A stretch of 64,000 nt of DNA. It comes from Pseudomonadota bacterium (GTDB taxonomy: Bacteria > Pseudomonadota > Alphaproteobacteria > Rhodobacterales > Rhodobacteraceae). The notes under the pieces were generated by a model that did no database searches, was not told the origin of the DNA, and was given only the letters and a program-made list of their open reading frames with translations. Shown piece after piece: positions 31,979-40,363 of the stretch. The position numbers and the translations under genes were made by a program. Every line of letters starts with the position of its first letter. Positions within the stretch are counted from its first letter, which is position 1. The stretch covers positions 106,824 to 170,823 of the forward strand of contig JAFEFU010000019.1 of NCBI GenBank assembly GCA_018240425.1, in the 5' to 3' direction.

Positions 31979-33673
31979 ATGGCTTTGACGCATTCGCGCC
32001 GGCAGCGGCGCACGAGGTCATTTGCCGGGCCGTCCGTCTGGTCGCCCGCCGGCAGGGCGCTGTTTCTGGCTCTCGCCCTCGCTTCGGGCCTGCCGGGGGG
32101 CACCTTCGCCCAGGATGTGCTGCCGGCCGCCGCCGACGCCTTTTCTGCCGCTGTCGCCGATGCGGCGGGCACTGACGCGGCCCTTTCGGGATTCTACCGC
32201 GCGCACGGCTATGCGACGCTCTGGACCGGGCCGGCCGATGCGGCGCGGCGGGGCGCGCTCTTTGCCGCGCTCGATCGCGCCGGGGATCATGGCCTGCCGG
32301 TGTCGCGCTACGACGCGGCGGGGCTGAAGGCGCGCTTCGCCCATGTGGCGACCGAAGGCCAGCGCGCCCGCCTCGAGGTCGCGGTGTCGCGCGCCTTCCT
32401 TGCCTATGCCTCGGACGTGCAGACCGGCTTTCTTGTGCCCGCCGACATTGATCCGGGTATCGTGCGCGCCGTGCCGCGCCGCGACCAGCGCGCCACGCTC
32501 GATGCCTTTGCCGCCGCCGATCCGGCGCAGTTCATCGCCGGCCTGCCGCCGCAGGCGCCGGAGTATGCCGAACTGCAACGGGCGCGGCTGGCGCTGATCG
32601 ACGCGGCCGCCCGGGGCGGCTGGGGGCCGAAGATCGCGGCGAAGAAGCTGAAGCCCGGCGACGAGGGCGAGGCGGTGGTGGCGCTGCGCGACCGGCTGGT
32701 GGCCGAGGGCTACATGCCCTCATCGGTGACCGCGCGGTTCGATGAACAGATCCAGGCGGCGGTGCAGCGCTTCCAGACCGACAACGGGCTGAACGCCGAC
32801 GGGGTGGCCGGCGAGGGCACCATCGCCGAACTGAACCGCGACCCCGAGGACCGGCTGAAATCGGTGCTCGTGGCGATGGAGCGGATGCGCTGGATGAACG
32901 GCACGCCCCTTGGCGCGCGCCATGTCTGGGTGAACCTGCCCGACTTCACCGCCAAGATCGTCGATGACGGCAAGGTGACCTTCCAGACGACCACGGTCGT
33001 CGGCATGAACCAGGCCGACCGGCGCAGCCCGGAATTCTCGGACCTGATGCAGTTCATGGTCATCAATCCGAAATGGAGCGTGCCGCGGTCGATCACCGTC
33101 AAGGAATACCTGCCGATGCTGCAGAAGAATCCGCTGGCGGCGCAGCAGCTCCGGATCACCGACCGGCAGGGGCGGACGGTCGACCGAACCCAGGTCGACT
33201 TCACCCAGTTCACCCCGCAGAACTTCCCCTTCTCGCTGTCGCAGGACCCGTCCGAGGCCAACGCGCTCGGTCTGGTGAAATTCATGTTCCCCAATCCCTG
33301 GAACATCTACCTGCACGACACGCCGCAGAAGGCGCTGTTCAAGAAGGAGACGCGCGCCTTCAGCCACGGCTGCATCCGCCTGGGCGAGCCGTTCGGCTTT
33401 GCCTACACGCTTCTCGCCCGGCAGAGCGACGACCCCGAAAAGCTGTTCAAGTCCCACCTCTCGACCCGCCGCGAATCGACCCTGCCCCTGGCCCGGCCGG
33501 TGCCGGTGCATCTGGTCTATTTCACCGCCTGGCCCGACGCCGAGGGCCGCATCGACTATCGCCGCGACATCTACGGCCGCGACGCGCGCATCTTCGAGGC
33601 GATGCAGGCCGCCGGTGTGCTTCTGCCGACGGTCGAGGCCTCCGGGGTGGCCTTGCCGGCGGTTCAGGGGTAA
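31979..33673 (+). CDS. L,D-transpeptidase, YcbB (LdtD)-like
   Basis: The 564-residue protein makes 3-3 crosslinks in peptidoglycan. Order: basic N-terminus with a signal anchor (about residues 20-45), a YcbB scaffold domain (50-215; [13 protein letters not shown]), a peptidoglycan-binding domain (about 225-285; [19 protein letters not shown]), and a YkuD catalytic domain with H446 (YLHDTP), H463 and nucleophile C465 (SHGCIRL). The length is close to E. coli YcbB (615). It is divergent from the YcbK-like gene and followed 29 bases later by lpxD, which suggests shared envelope regulation. Confidence 0.95.
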   Translation: MALTHSRRQRRTRSFAGPSVWSPAGRALFLALALASGLPGGTFAQDVLPAAADAFSAAVADAAGTDAALSGFYRAHGYATLWTGPADAARRGALFAALDRAGDHGLPVSRYDAAGLKARFAHVATEGQRARLEVAVSRAFLAYASDVQTGFLVPADIDPGIVRAVPRRDQRATLDAFAAADPAQFIAGLPPQAPEYAELQRARLALIDAAARGGWGPKIAAKKLKPGDEGEAVVALRDRLVAEGYMPSSVTARFDEQIQAAVQRFQTDNGLNADGVAGEGTIAELNRDPEDRLKSVLVAMERMRWMNGTPLGARHVWVNLPDFTAKIVDDGKVTFQTTTVVGMNQADRRSPEFSDLMQFMVINPKWSVPRSITVKEYLPMLQKNPLAAQQLRITDRQGRTVDRTQVDFTQFTPQNFPFSLSQDPSEANALGLVKFMFPNPWNIYLHDTPQKALFKKETRAFSHGCIRLGEPFGFAYTLLARQSDDPEKLFKSHLSTRRESTLPLARPVPVHLVYFTAWPDAEGRIDYRRDIYGRDARIFEAMQAAGVLLPTVEASGVALPAVQG

Positions 33674-33702
33674 TCCTGTCGCCAAAGGTCGCAGGAGAGG
33701 AC

Positions 33703-34821
33703 ATGGCACGACAGGATGCGGGGCTGACGGTCGGCCGGATCGCCGAGGCGCTCGGGGCCGAGGCCGCGGGCGACCTGTCGCTGGCGGTGGCCGGGGCGAG
33801 CGAGCCTGCGGCGGCGGGACCGGACGATCTGGCCCTGGCGATGGATGCGAAATACGCCGGCGGACTGGCGCAGGGCAGGGCGCGGGCCGCGGTCCTCTGG
33901 GCCGGCGCCGACTGGCGCGGGCTGGGGCTGAAGGCCGCGATCTTCGTGCCCCGCCCGCGGCTGGCGATGGCCGGGCTGACGCGGGTTCTCGATCCGGGGC
34001 CGGAGATCGCGCCGGGCCTGCACCCGACCGCGATCATCGACCCCTCGGCGGTCCTCGGCCCCGGCGCGGCGGTCGGACCCTTCACCATCATCGGCCGCGG
34101 GGTGCGGATCGGCGCGCGGGCGCGCATCGATTCCCATGTCACCATCGCCGAGGGGGCCGAGATCGGCGACGATGCGCTGATCCTGGCCGGCGCCCGGATC
34201 GGGGCCCGGGTGAGGATCGGCGACCGGCTGGTCTGCCAGCCCGGCGCGGTCATCGGCGCCGACGGCTTTTCCTTCGTCACGCCCGAGAAATCCGGGGTCG
34301 AGGAGATTCGCCAGACGCTCGGCGAGCGCGGCGATGTGCGCGCCCAGAGCTGGCTGCGCATCCATTCGCTGGGGACGGTCGAGATCGCCGACGACGTCGA
34401 GGTCGGCGCCAACGCGACCATCGACCGGGGCACGATCCGCGCCACCCGCATCGGTGCGGGCACCAAGCTCGACAACCTTGTCCACGTCGCCCACAACGTC
34501 GAGGTCGGGCGCGACTGCCTGCTGTGCGCGCTGGTCGGCGTCGCCGGATCGACGCGGATCGGCGACCGGGTGGTCCTTGGCGGTCAGGTCGGGGTCTCGG
34601 ACAACATCTTCATCGGCGACGACGTGATCGCCGGGGGCGGCACCAAGATCCTGTCCAATCAGCCGGCGGGGCGGGTCATCCTCGGCTATCCGGCGATGAA
34701 GATGGACAGCCACATCGACGCCTGGAAGAACATGCGCCGGCTAGGGCGGCTGTTCGCGCAGGTGGCCGAACTGAGGGCGGCCGTCTTCGGTGGCGGGGCG
34801 GGCGATGGCAAGGACGGTTGA
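33703..34821 (+). CDS. lpxD: UDP-3-O-acylglucosamine N-acyltransferase LpxD
   Basis: LpxD adds the N-linked acyl chain in lipid A synthesis. The 372-residue protein has an N-terminal uridine-binding domain (about 1-105), a left-handed beta-helix of hexapeptide repeats (about 110-320) with the catalytic His in VAHNVEVG (H264), and a C-terminal helix. The length is slightly above E. coli LpxD (341). GCAGGAGAGGA precedes the ATG. It is not in the usual bamA-lpxD-fabZ-lpxA cluster but leads an ACP and ketosynthase pair. Confidence 0.95.
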   Translation: MARQDAGLTVGRIAEALGAEAAGDLSLAVAGASEPAAAGPDDLALAMDAKYAGGLAQGRARAAVLWAGADWRGLGLKAAIFVPRPRLAMAGLTRVLDPGPEIAPGLHPTAIIDPSAVLGPGAAVGPFTIIGRGVRIGARARIDSHVTIAEGAEIGDDALILAGARIGARVRIGDRLVCQPGAVIGADGFSFVTPEKSGVEEIRQTLGERGDVRAQSWLRIHSLGTVEIADDVEVGANATIDRGTIRATRIGAGTKLDNLVHVAHNVEVGRDCLLCALVGVAGSTRIGDRVVLGGQVGVSDNIFIGDDVIAGGGTKILSNQPAGRVILGYPAMKMDSHIDAWKNMRRLGRLFAQVAELRAAVFGGGAGDGKDG

Positions 34822-35068
34822 CGGCGAGGTCATCGCCATCCTGGCCCGGCAGGCGGTCCTCGATCCGCGCGAGGTGACGCCCGAGATGACTCCGGGCGAC
34901 CTGGGCCTCGACAGCCTCGGGCTGGCCGAGGCGATCTTCGCCTTCGAGGAGACCTTCGACATCACCGTGCCCTTCAACGCCAACCGCCCCGGCGAGGGCG
35001 GCTTCGACCTGTCGTCGGTCGGCGCGATCATCACGGCGGTCAAGGGCCTGATCGCCGGCAAGGCGTGA
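34805..35068 (+). CDS. Acyl carrier protein (specialised)
   Basis: The 87-residue ACP has the phosphopantetheine site [17 protein letters not shown] (Ser near residue 37). It overlaps the end of lpxD by 17 bases, and its stop overlaps the ketosynthase GTG (GTGA), so all three are translationally coupled. Its sequence is far from AcpP, pointing to a dedicated carrier, like AcpXL in rhizobial long-chain lipid A synthesis. The product chain is unknown. An in-frame GTG at 34790 is an alternative start. Confidence 0.88.
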   Translation: MARTVDGEVIAILARQAVLDPREVTPEMTPGDLGLDSLGLAEAIFAFEETFDITVPFNANRPGEGGFDLSSVGAIITAVKGLIAGKA

Positions 35069-36267
35069 ACCGGGTCGTCATCACCGGGGCGGGCACGGTC
35101 AACCCGCTTGGCCAGGATGTGGCGGCGACGATGGCGGCCCTGCGCGCCGGGCGAAGCGCGATCGGCCCCCTGACCTGCCGCGACGCCGACCGCCTGTCGG
35201 TGCGCATCGGCGCCGAGGTCAGGGGCTTCGACGCCGCCCTTCGCCTTGGCGCCGGGGACGCCGCGCGGCTGGACCGCTTCAGCCAGTTCGCGCTGGCCGC
35301 GGCGCGCGAGGCCTGGGGACAGGCCGGGCTGGCGCCGACGCCCGACCTTGCGGCGAAGGCCGGCGTTATTATCGGCAGCGCCGGGGGCGGGCAGGGGACG
35401 GCCGAGGACAGCTATCGCGCCGTCTTCGCCGAGGGGCGCAACCGCGTTCCGCCCCTGACCGTGCCGCGCCTGATGCACAGCGCCGCCGCCAGCCGCATCA
35501 GCCAGGAGTTCGGCCTGATGGGCCCGGTCTTTTCCGTCGCCTCGGCCTGCGCCTCGTCCAATCACGCGCTTGGGCTTGCATTCCAGATGGTGCGGTCGGG
35601 CCTCGCGCCCGTCATGCTTGCCGGGGGGGCCGAGGCGATGCTGACCTTCGGCGGCATCAAGGCCTGGGAGGGGCTGCGGGTGCTCTCGCCCGACGGCTGC
35701 CGGCCCTTCTCGGCCCGCCGCAACGGCATGGTGATGGGCGAGGGCGCGGGGGTCTTCATCCTTGAATCCCTCGGCCATGCCCGCGCGCGCGGCGCCCCGG
35801 TGCTGGCCGAGATCGCCGGGTTCGCGATGGGGGCCGACGCGGGCGATCTGCTCGCCCCTTCGGCCGAAGGGGCTGCGCGGGCGATGCGCGCGGCGCTGGC
35901 GGATGCGGGGACCGCGCCGGACGCCGTCGGCTACATCAATGCCCACGGCACCGGAACCGGGTTGAACGACGCGGCGGAAGGGGCCGCAATCCTTGAGGTT
36001 TTCGGGATGGATGGGCCATGCGTCTCGGCCACCAAGTCGCTGCACGGCCACGCCATCGGCGCCTCGGGTGCGATCGAGATCCTTGCCTGCCTTCTGGCGC
36101 TGAACGAGGGCATCATCGCGCCCACCGCGGGGGTGGAGGCGCCCGATCCGGCGATACCGCTGGATTTGGTCACCGGCGAGGCGCGGCAGGCGCGGGTCAC
36201 GTCCTGCCTGTCCAATGCCTTCGCCTTCGGCGGCCTGAACGCGGTCCTGGCACTTCGCCGGGCGTGA
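35065..36267 (+). CDS. Beta-ketoacyl-ACP synthase (FabF-like)
   Basis: The 400-residue ketosynthase has the catalytic triad C162 (ASACASSNHALG), H294 (NAHGTGT) and H329 (KSLHGHAIGASG), plus K324. This is the KAS I/II type that elongates acyl-ACP by two carbons. The GTG start overlaps the ACP stop. Together with lpxD and the dedicated ACP it probably makes or extends acyl chains for lipid A. A role in another lipid cannot be excluded. A strong hairpin follows the stop. Confidence 0.93.
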   Translation: MNRVVITGAGTVNPLGQDVAATMAALRAGRSAIGPLTCRDADRLSVRIGAEVRGFDAALRLGAGDAARLDRFSQFALAAAREAWGQAGLAPTPDLAAKAGVIIGSAGGGQGTAEDSYRAVFAEGRNRVPPLTVPRLMHSAAASRISQEFGLMGPVFSVASACASSNHALGLAFQMVRSGLAPVMLAGGAEAMLTFGGIKAWEGLRVLSPDGCRPFSARRNGMVMGEGAGVFILESLGHARARGAPVLAEIAGFAMGADAGDLLAPSAEGAARAMRAALADAGTAPDAVGYINAHGTGTGLNDAAEGAAILEVFGMDGPCVSATKSLHGHAIGASGAIEILACLLALNEGIIAPTAGVEAPDPAIPLDLVTGEARQARVTSCLSNAFAFGGLNAVLALRRA

Positions 36268-36291
36268 CCGCCGCCGGGTACCGGCGGCGGT
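36267..36291. terminator. Bidirectional terminator hairpin
   Basis: A perfect 11-bp stem (ACCGCCGCCGG/CCGGCGGCGGT) with a 3-base loop begins at the last base of the ketosynthase stop and lies 15 bases from the convergent IalB gene end. No T-run is present. Confidence 0.6.
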
Positions 36292-36306
36292 CGGCAGCCC
36301 CCCGGA

Positions 36307-36951
36307 TCAGGGCTTCGGCGCGGCGGCCTGGGTCGCCTTCAGTGCGTCGGTCGCGTCGGTGAAGCCCTTGAGCGAGATGTTCACCGAGACCACCTGCTTG
36401 ACGTTGGCCACCGGCACCACCGAGACCGTCAGCTTGTTGCCCTTCTTCATCGCCGCGAATTCGTCGGCGGTGAAGCCCACGCGCGAGAAGCAGCCGATCT
36501 GCGCACAGAAGGTGAAGGGATAGACCTTGGGCTTGGCGGTATCGAGCGCCAGCTGCATCTGCGCGGTCAGAAGGGTCTCGAGAGGCACGATGACGGTGGC
36601 GCCGAGCGCGGCCTTCTCGCCTTCGGGAAGCGTGACCATCGTCACTTCGGCGACCGAGGTGCCCTTGTCGTCCTTCAGAAGCTGGTAGATCTCGCACGGG
36701 TCCGAGCCGTCCTTGGCGTGCAGGCAGCGCAGCTGCCAGTCGCCGTAGGTCTGCTTGACGTAAAGGTCGCTCGCGCCGCCGGCCTCCTGGCCCATCGACA
36801 GATCGCCCGCATCGGCCGGGGTCTGGGCTGCCGTCGACGTGTCGGCGGGGGCGTCGGCGGGTGCCTGGGTGGTGGTCGCCTCCTGGGCGAAGGCGGCGAA
36901 GGGCAGGCCAAGCGCCAGCGCAAGGGCCATGGAACGTGTCGTTCTGAACAT
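36307..36951 (-). CDS. Invasion-associated locus B (IalB) family protein
   Basis: The 214-residue protein has a Sec signal (MFRTTRSMALALALGLPFAAFA), a low-complexity Ala/Thr/Pro/Asp linker (about 23-60), then an IalB domain with DWQLRCL, DPCEIYQLL, VPLETLL, FTFCAQIGCFSRVGFT and a Lys-rich C-terminus. The paired cysteines (C90/C100, C163/C168 approximately) are typical of the family. These periplasmic proteins are widespread in Alphaproteobacteria; no function is agreed outside Bartonella invasion. The ATG at 36951 is chosen over an upstream ATG at 36993 because it begins the signal peptide. Confidence 0.9.
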   Translation of the reverse strand: MFRTTRSMALALALGLPFAAFAQEATTTQAPADAPADTSTAAQTPADAGDLSMGQEAGGASDLYVKQTYGDWQLRCLHAKDGSDPCEIYQLLKDDKGTSVAEVTMVTLPEGEKAALGATVIVPLETLLTAQMQLALDTAKPKVYPFTFCAQIGCFSRVGFTADEFAAMKKGNKLTVSVVPVANVKQVVSVNISLKGFTDATDALKATQAAAPKP

Positions 36952-37406
36952 GTCGGGTCCGTCCGGTTGGAAAGGTCGCGGAGGCTTTAGCACGCGGCCC
37001 CGGGACTGTCAGGGGCAAAACGAGCCGCCTCCGCGCGGCCGATAGCGGCGATCCGCCGAACCCCGGCGCCGGACGCCGCGGCGGAAATAGAAAGGGCCCC
37101 GTAATGGGGCCCGTTCCGGTCTTTCGCTCCCTGTCGGACGGGCCGACTATGTCATTGGCCGCGACGCTAGAAGGCTTTCACAAGCGCGTCAACAGATAAA
37201 ATGTGCAGTGAAAGGGAACCCATAGTTCGCGGATTTCACAGAAAAAACCGCTCATGGTCCGGGCGTGGCCGGCCCGGCAGGCGGGACGCGACCGGCCGTT
37301 GCCGCATCGGCAGCACCCGCAATCTCGCAACTGGCAGCGACCGCTCAACCGGGTATTGTGGCCCTGTCCGGGGCGGTGAATCGGCCCCTCTTGCAGGAGT
37401 GTGATC
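36952..37406. other. Intergenic region with candidate sRNA
   Basis: No convincing protein gene lies in these 455 bases. The left third is GC-rich spacer, the middle holds a minus-strand promoter and a hairpin-terminated transcript (listed separately), and the right 150 bases lead into the DUF853 gene with AGGAG before its GTG. An A-run (gaaaaaacc near 37240) marks a local GC dip. Confidence 0.45.
37085..37157 (-). ncRNA. Candidate small RNA, about 75 nt
   Basis: On the minus strand, a promoter (-35 TTGACG at 37192-37187, 17-base spacer, -10 TAGCGT at 37169-37164) would start RNA near 37157. The transcript folds into a first hairpin (GTCGG-CCCGT-CCGAC), a linker (AGGGAGCGAAAGACCGGAAC), and then a perfect GGGCCCC-ATTAC-GGGGCCC stem at 37112-37094 followed by TTTC, which looks like an intrinsic terminator. 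No ORF fits between. It matches no family I can name (not 4.5S, 6S or tmRNA). Confidence 0.45.
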
Positions 37407-38945
37407 GTGCAGACCATCTTGACCCAGGCCGGCATCTTCGCGGGCGGCGGCGGCGAAGGATATGCCGCGCCGCAGGAACTCTTGCTGAAGCTCGGCAACC
37501 GCCACGGGCTGATCGCCGGAGCAACCGGCACCGGCAAGACCGTCACGCTCCAGGTGCTGGCCGAAGGCTTCTCGGCCGCGGGCGTGCCGGTGTTCATGGC
37601 CGACGTGAAGGGCGACCTCGCCGGGATGAGCAAGGCCGGCTCCGAGACGGGCAAGCTGCACGAGCCCTTCGCCAAGCGCTCGGCCACCATCGGCTACGAA
37701 CTGGCCTACAAGGCCTGCCCGGTGGTGTTCTGGGACATGTTCGGCGAGCAGGGCCACCCGGTGCGCACCACGATCACCGACATGGGGCCGCTGCTCCTGT
37801 CGCGGCTGATGGAGCTGAGCGAGCCGCAGGAGGGCGTGCTGAACATCGCCTTCCGCATCGCCGACGAACAGGGGCTGGCGCTTCTCGACCTCAAGGACCT
37901 GCAGGCGATGCTGGTCTGGATCGGCCAGAACGCCGCCGACATCGGGTTGAAGTACGGCAATGTCTCGCCCGCGACGGTGGGGGCGATCCAGCGCCAGCTT
38001 CTGACGCTGGAAAACCAGGGCGGGCTGAAGCTCTTCGGCGAGCCGGCGCTGGCGCTCGCCGACATGATGCGCACCGGGCCGGACGGGCGGGGGCAGGTCA
38101 ACATCCTGGCCGCAGACAAGCTGATGGCCTCGCCCCAGCTTTATGCGACGCTTCTCCTGTGGCTTCTCTCCGAACTGTTCGAGCAACTGCCCGAGGTCGG
38201 CGATCCCGACAAGCCGAAGTTCGTCTTCTTCTTCGACGAGGCGCATCTTCTCTTCAAGGACGCACCAAAGGCGCTGGTCACCAAGGTCGAGCAGGTGGCG
38301 CGGCTGATCCGGTCCAAGGGGGTGGGCGTCTATTTCGTCACGCAGAACCCCGCCGACGTGCCCGATGAAATCCTTGGCCAGTTGGGCAACCGCGTCCAGC
38401 ACGCCTTGCGCGCCTTCACCGCCAAGGACCAGCAGGATCTGCACCGCGCCGCCGAGAACTACCGCGCCAATCCGCGCTTCGACACCGAAACCGCGATCAA
38501 GGAGGTGGGCGTGGGCGAGGCGGTGACCTCGTTTCTCGACGCCAAGGGCACGCCGGGCGTGGTCGAGCGCACCCTGATCCGCCCGCCGCAAAGCCAGGTG
38601 GGGGCGATCACCCCGGACGAGCGGGCCCAGTGCATGGCGGCGAGCGGTCTGGGCGGCAAGTACGACATGGCCTTTGACCGCGAAAGCGCCTTCGAGAAGC
38701 TCAGCGCCCGCGCCACCGCTGCCGCCGATGCCGCCGCCCAGGCCAAGGCCCAGGCCGACGCGGCAAGGCAGCAGCCCGCCCAGCAGCCCGGAGGCGGCGG
38801 CTTCTGGACCGCGCCGACCGGCCGCTCGGGGCGCGGCGACAGCCTGGCCGAGACCCTGGGCAAGAGCGTGGTGCGCCAGATCGGGTCGCAGGCGGGGCGC
38901 GCCATCGTGCGCGGCGTCCTCGGCAGCCTCTTCGGCCGCAGGTAG
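37407..38945 (+). CDS. HerA-like ATPase (DUF853)
   Basis: The 512-residue ATPase has Walker A GATGTGKT (38-45), a Walker B around FVFFFDEAHLLF, and the DUF853 block GVGVYFVTQNPADVPDEILGQLGNRVQHALRAFT. The C-terminus is an Ala/Gln-rich helix and glycine patch ending VLGSLFGRR. This family is related to the HerA/FtsK translocases; its job in bacteria is unclear. The GTG at 37407 is preferred (AGGAG 7 bases away) over the GTG at 37401. Confidence 0.9.
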   Translation: MQTILTQAGIFAGGGGEGYAAPQELLLKLGNRHGLIAGATGTGKTVTLQVLAEGFSAAGVPVFMADVKGDLAGMSKAGSETGKLHEPFAKRSATIGYELAYKACPVVFWDMFGEQGHPVRTTITDMGPLLLSRLMELSEPQEGVLNIAFRIADEQGLALLDLKDLQAMLVWIGQNAADIGLKYGNVSPATVGAIQRQLLTLENQGGLKLFGEPALALADMMRTGPDGRGQVNILAADKLMASPQLYATLLLWLLSELFEQLPEVGDPDKPKFVFFFDEAHLLFKDAPKALVTKVEQVARLIRSKGVGVYFVTQNPADVPDEILGQLGNRVQHALRAFTAKDQQDLHRAAENYRANPRFDTETAIKEVGVGEAVTSFLDAKGTPGVVERTLIRPPQSQVGAITPDERAQCMAASGLGGKYDMAFDRESAFEKLSARATAAADAAAQAKAQADAARQQPAQQPGGGGFWTAPTGRSGRGDSLAETLGKSVVRQIGSQAGRAIVRGVLGSLFGRR

Positions 38946-38967
38946 GCCGCAGGCTTGTCATCGCGCA

Positions 38968-39014
38968 GGTTCACTTTGGTTCAAGTATCCCGGGAGCGCG
39001 AGGGCAGAGCCCTC
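38968..39014 (-). repeat. REP-like element, copy 1
   Basis: Read on the minus strand it begins GAGGGC-TCT-GCCCTC (perfect 6-bp hairpin, 39014-39000), then CGCGCTCCCGGGATACTTG and a tail GAACCAAAGTGAACC. The order hairpin, CCCGG(G/A)(A/G)T, CTT matches the element at 63575-63640. It lies between convergent DUF853 and VWA genes. Confidence 0.5.
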
Positions 39015-40194
39015 ACCCGAGCGCCCTGACCGCCCGCCCGATCCCGTCGAGCGTCAGGGGAAACATCCGGCCAGCGAAGATCTCGCGGATCATGCCGACC
39101 GAGGGGGTATGCGGCCAGAAGCGTTCGGGCAGCGGGTTCAGCCAGACATTCGCGGGCCACTGTTCGCGCGCGCGCCCCAGCCAGACCTGGCCCGCCTCGG
39201 GGTTCCAGTGCTCGTTCGCGCCGCCCGGATGGCTGACCTCGTAGGGCGACATCGAGGCGTCGCCGACGAAGATCGCCTTGTAGTCGGCGCCGTAGGTGCG
39301 CAGCACCTCCGACGTCGGGATCTGGCGGTCCCAGCGGCGGCGGTTGTCGCGCCACAGGCCCTCGTAAAGGCAATTGTGGAAATAGTAGTATTCCAGATGC
39401 TTGAACTCGGCCCTCGCCGCCGAAAACAGCTCCTCGACCACCCGCACATGCGGGTCCATCGAGCCGCCGACATCGAAGAACAGGATGACCTTGACCGCGT
39501 TGTGGCGCTCGGGCCGGGTTTTCACGTCGAGATAGCCATGCTCGGCCGTGGCGCGGATGGTGCCGGGCAGGTCCAGTTCCTCCTCGGCCCCTTCGCGCGC
39601 CCAGCGGCGCAGGCGCTTCAGCGCCACCTTGATGTTGCGGGTGCCCAGTTCCACCGTGTCGTCGAGATTGCGGAACTCGCGCCTGTCCCAGACCTTGACC
39701 GCGCGCCGGTTGCGGCTTTCGTTCTGGCCGATCCGCACGCCCTCGGGATTATAGCCATAGGCGCCGAAGGGCGAGGTGCCGGCGGTGCCGATCCATTTGC
39801 TGCCGCCCTGATGGCGGCCCTTCTGTTCCTCAAGGCGCTTCCTCAGCGTCTCCATCAGCTTGTCGAACCCGCCGAGCGCCTCGACCTGCGCACGCTCCGC
39901 GTCCGTCAGCGTCCGCTCGATCAGCTTTTCCAGCCACTCGCGCGGCAGGTCGATCGCGGCAAGCACCTCGTCCGCGGTGATCGTCTCGAGACCCCGGAAG
40001 GCCGCGGCGAAGGCGCGGTCGAAGCGGTCGAGGTGGCGTTCGTCCTTCACCATCGCGGTGCGGGCCAGGTAGTAGAACCCTTCGACATCGCCGGTCACGA
40101 GGCCCGCGCGCATTCCTTCGAGAAAGGCCAGGAACTCGCGCAGCGAGACCGGAACCCCCGCCTCCCTCAGTGCTGCGAAGAAGGGCAGGAACAT
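39013..40194 (-). CDS. VWA domain protein, CoxE-like
   Basis: The 393-residue protein has an N-terminal helical region (MFLPFFAALREAGVPVSLREFLAFLEGM) and a C-terminal VWA-like domain from about residue 233 with a changed MIDAS motif D241-V-G-G-S245 (DxGxS instead of DxSxS) and the CoxE-type FHNCLYEGLWRDNRRRW. CoxE proteins work with a MoxR/CoxD ATPase to mature metal enzymes or complexes. A MoxR gene lies 1.9 kb upstream on the same strand, with a lipoprotein gene and a small gene between. No Cox (CO dehydrogenase) structural genes are near. Confidence 0.9.
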   Translation of the reverse strand: MFLPFFAALREAGVPVSLREFLAFLEGMRAGLVTGDVEGFYYLARTAMVKDERHLDRFDRAFAAAFRGLETITADEVLAAIDLPREWLEKLIERTLTDAERAQVEALGGFDKLMETLRKRLEEQKGRHQGGSKWIGTAGTSPFGAYGYNPEGVRIGQNESRNRRAVKVWDRREFRNLDDTVELGTRNIKVALKRLRRWAREGAEEELDLPGTIRATAEHGYLDVKTRPERHNAVKVILFFDVGGSMDPHVRVVEELFSAARAEFKHLEYYYFHNCLYEGLWRDNRRRWDRQIPTSEVLRTYGADYKAIFVGDASMSPYEVSHPGGANEHWNPEAGQVWLGRAREQWPANVWLNPLPERFWPHTPSVGMIREIFAGRMFPLTLDGIGRAVRALG

Positions 40195-40198
40195 CGCA

Positions 40199-40363
40199 TC
40201 AGACCAGCCGGTCGATGAGAAGGGTCAGAAACAGGCCGCAGATGGCGAAAAGGATGGCATGGACGGCGGCATACTGGGCGATGTCCAGGCCGTTGCCCTG
40301 CCGGCGGCGGGCGCGGGCGGCGCCGATCACGGCTCCGATGACGAGGGCGGCGATGACGATCAT
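40199..40363 (-). CDS. Small membrane protein, 54 aa
   Basis: The 54-residue frame (MIVIAALVIGAVIGAARARRRQGNGLDIAQYAAVHA...) has two hydrophobic segments (about 1-16 and 33-50) around a basic loop. Its start overlaps the stop of the DUF2927 lipoprotein by 4 bases (ATGA), and it ends 5 bases before the VWA gene start, so it is firmly in this operon. No family name is known. It may anchor one of its neighbours at the membrane. Confidence 0.7.
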   Translation of the reverse strand: MIVIAALVIGAVIGAARARRRQGNGLDIAQYAAVHAILFAICGLFLTLLIDRLV

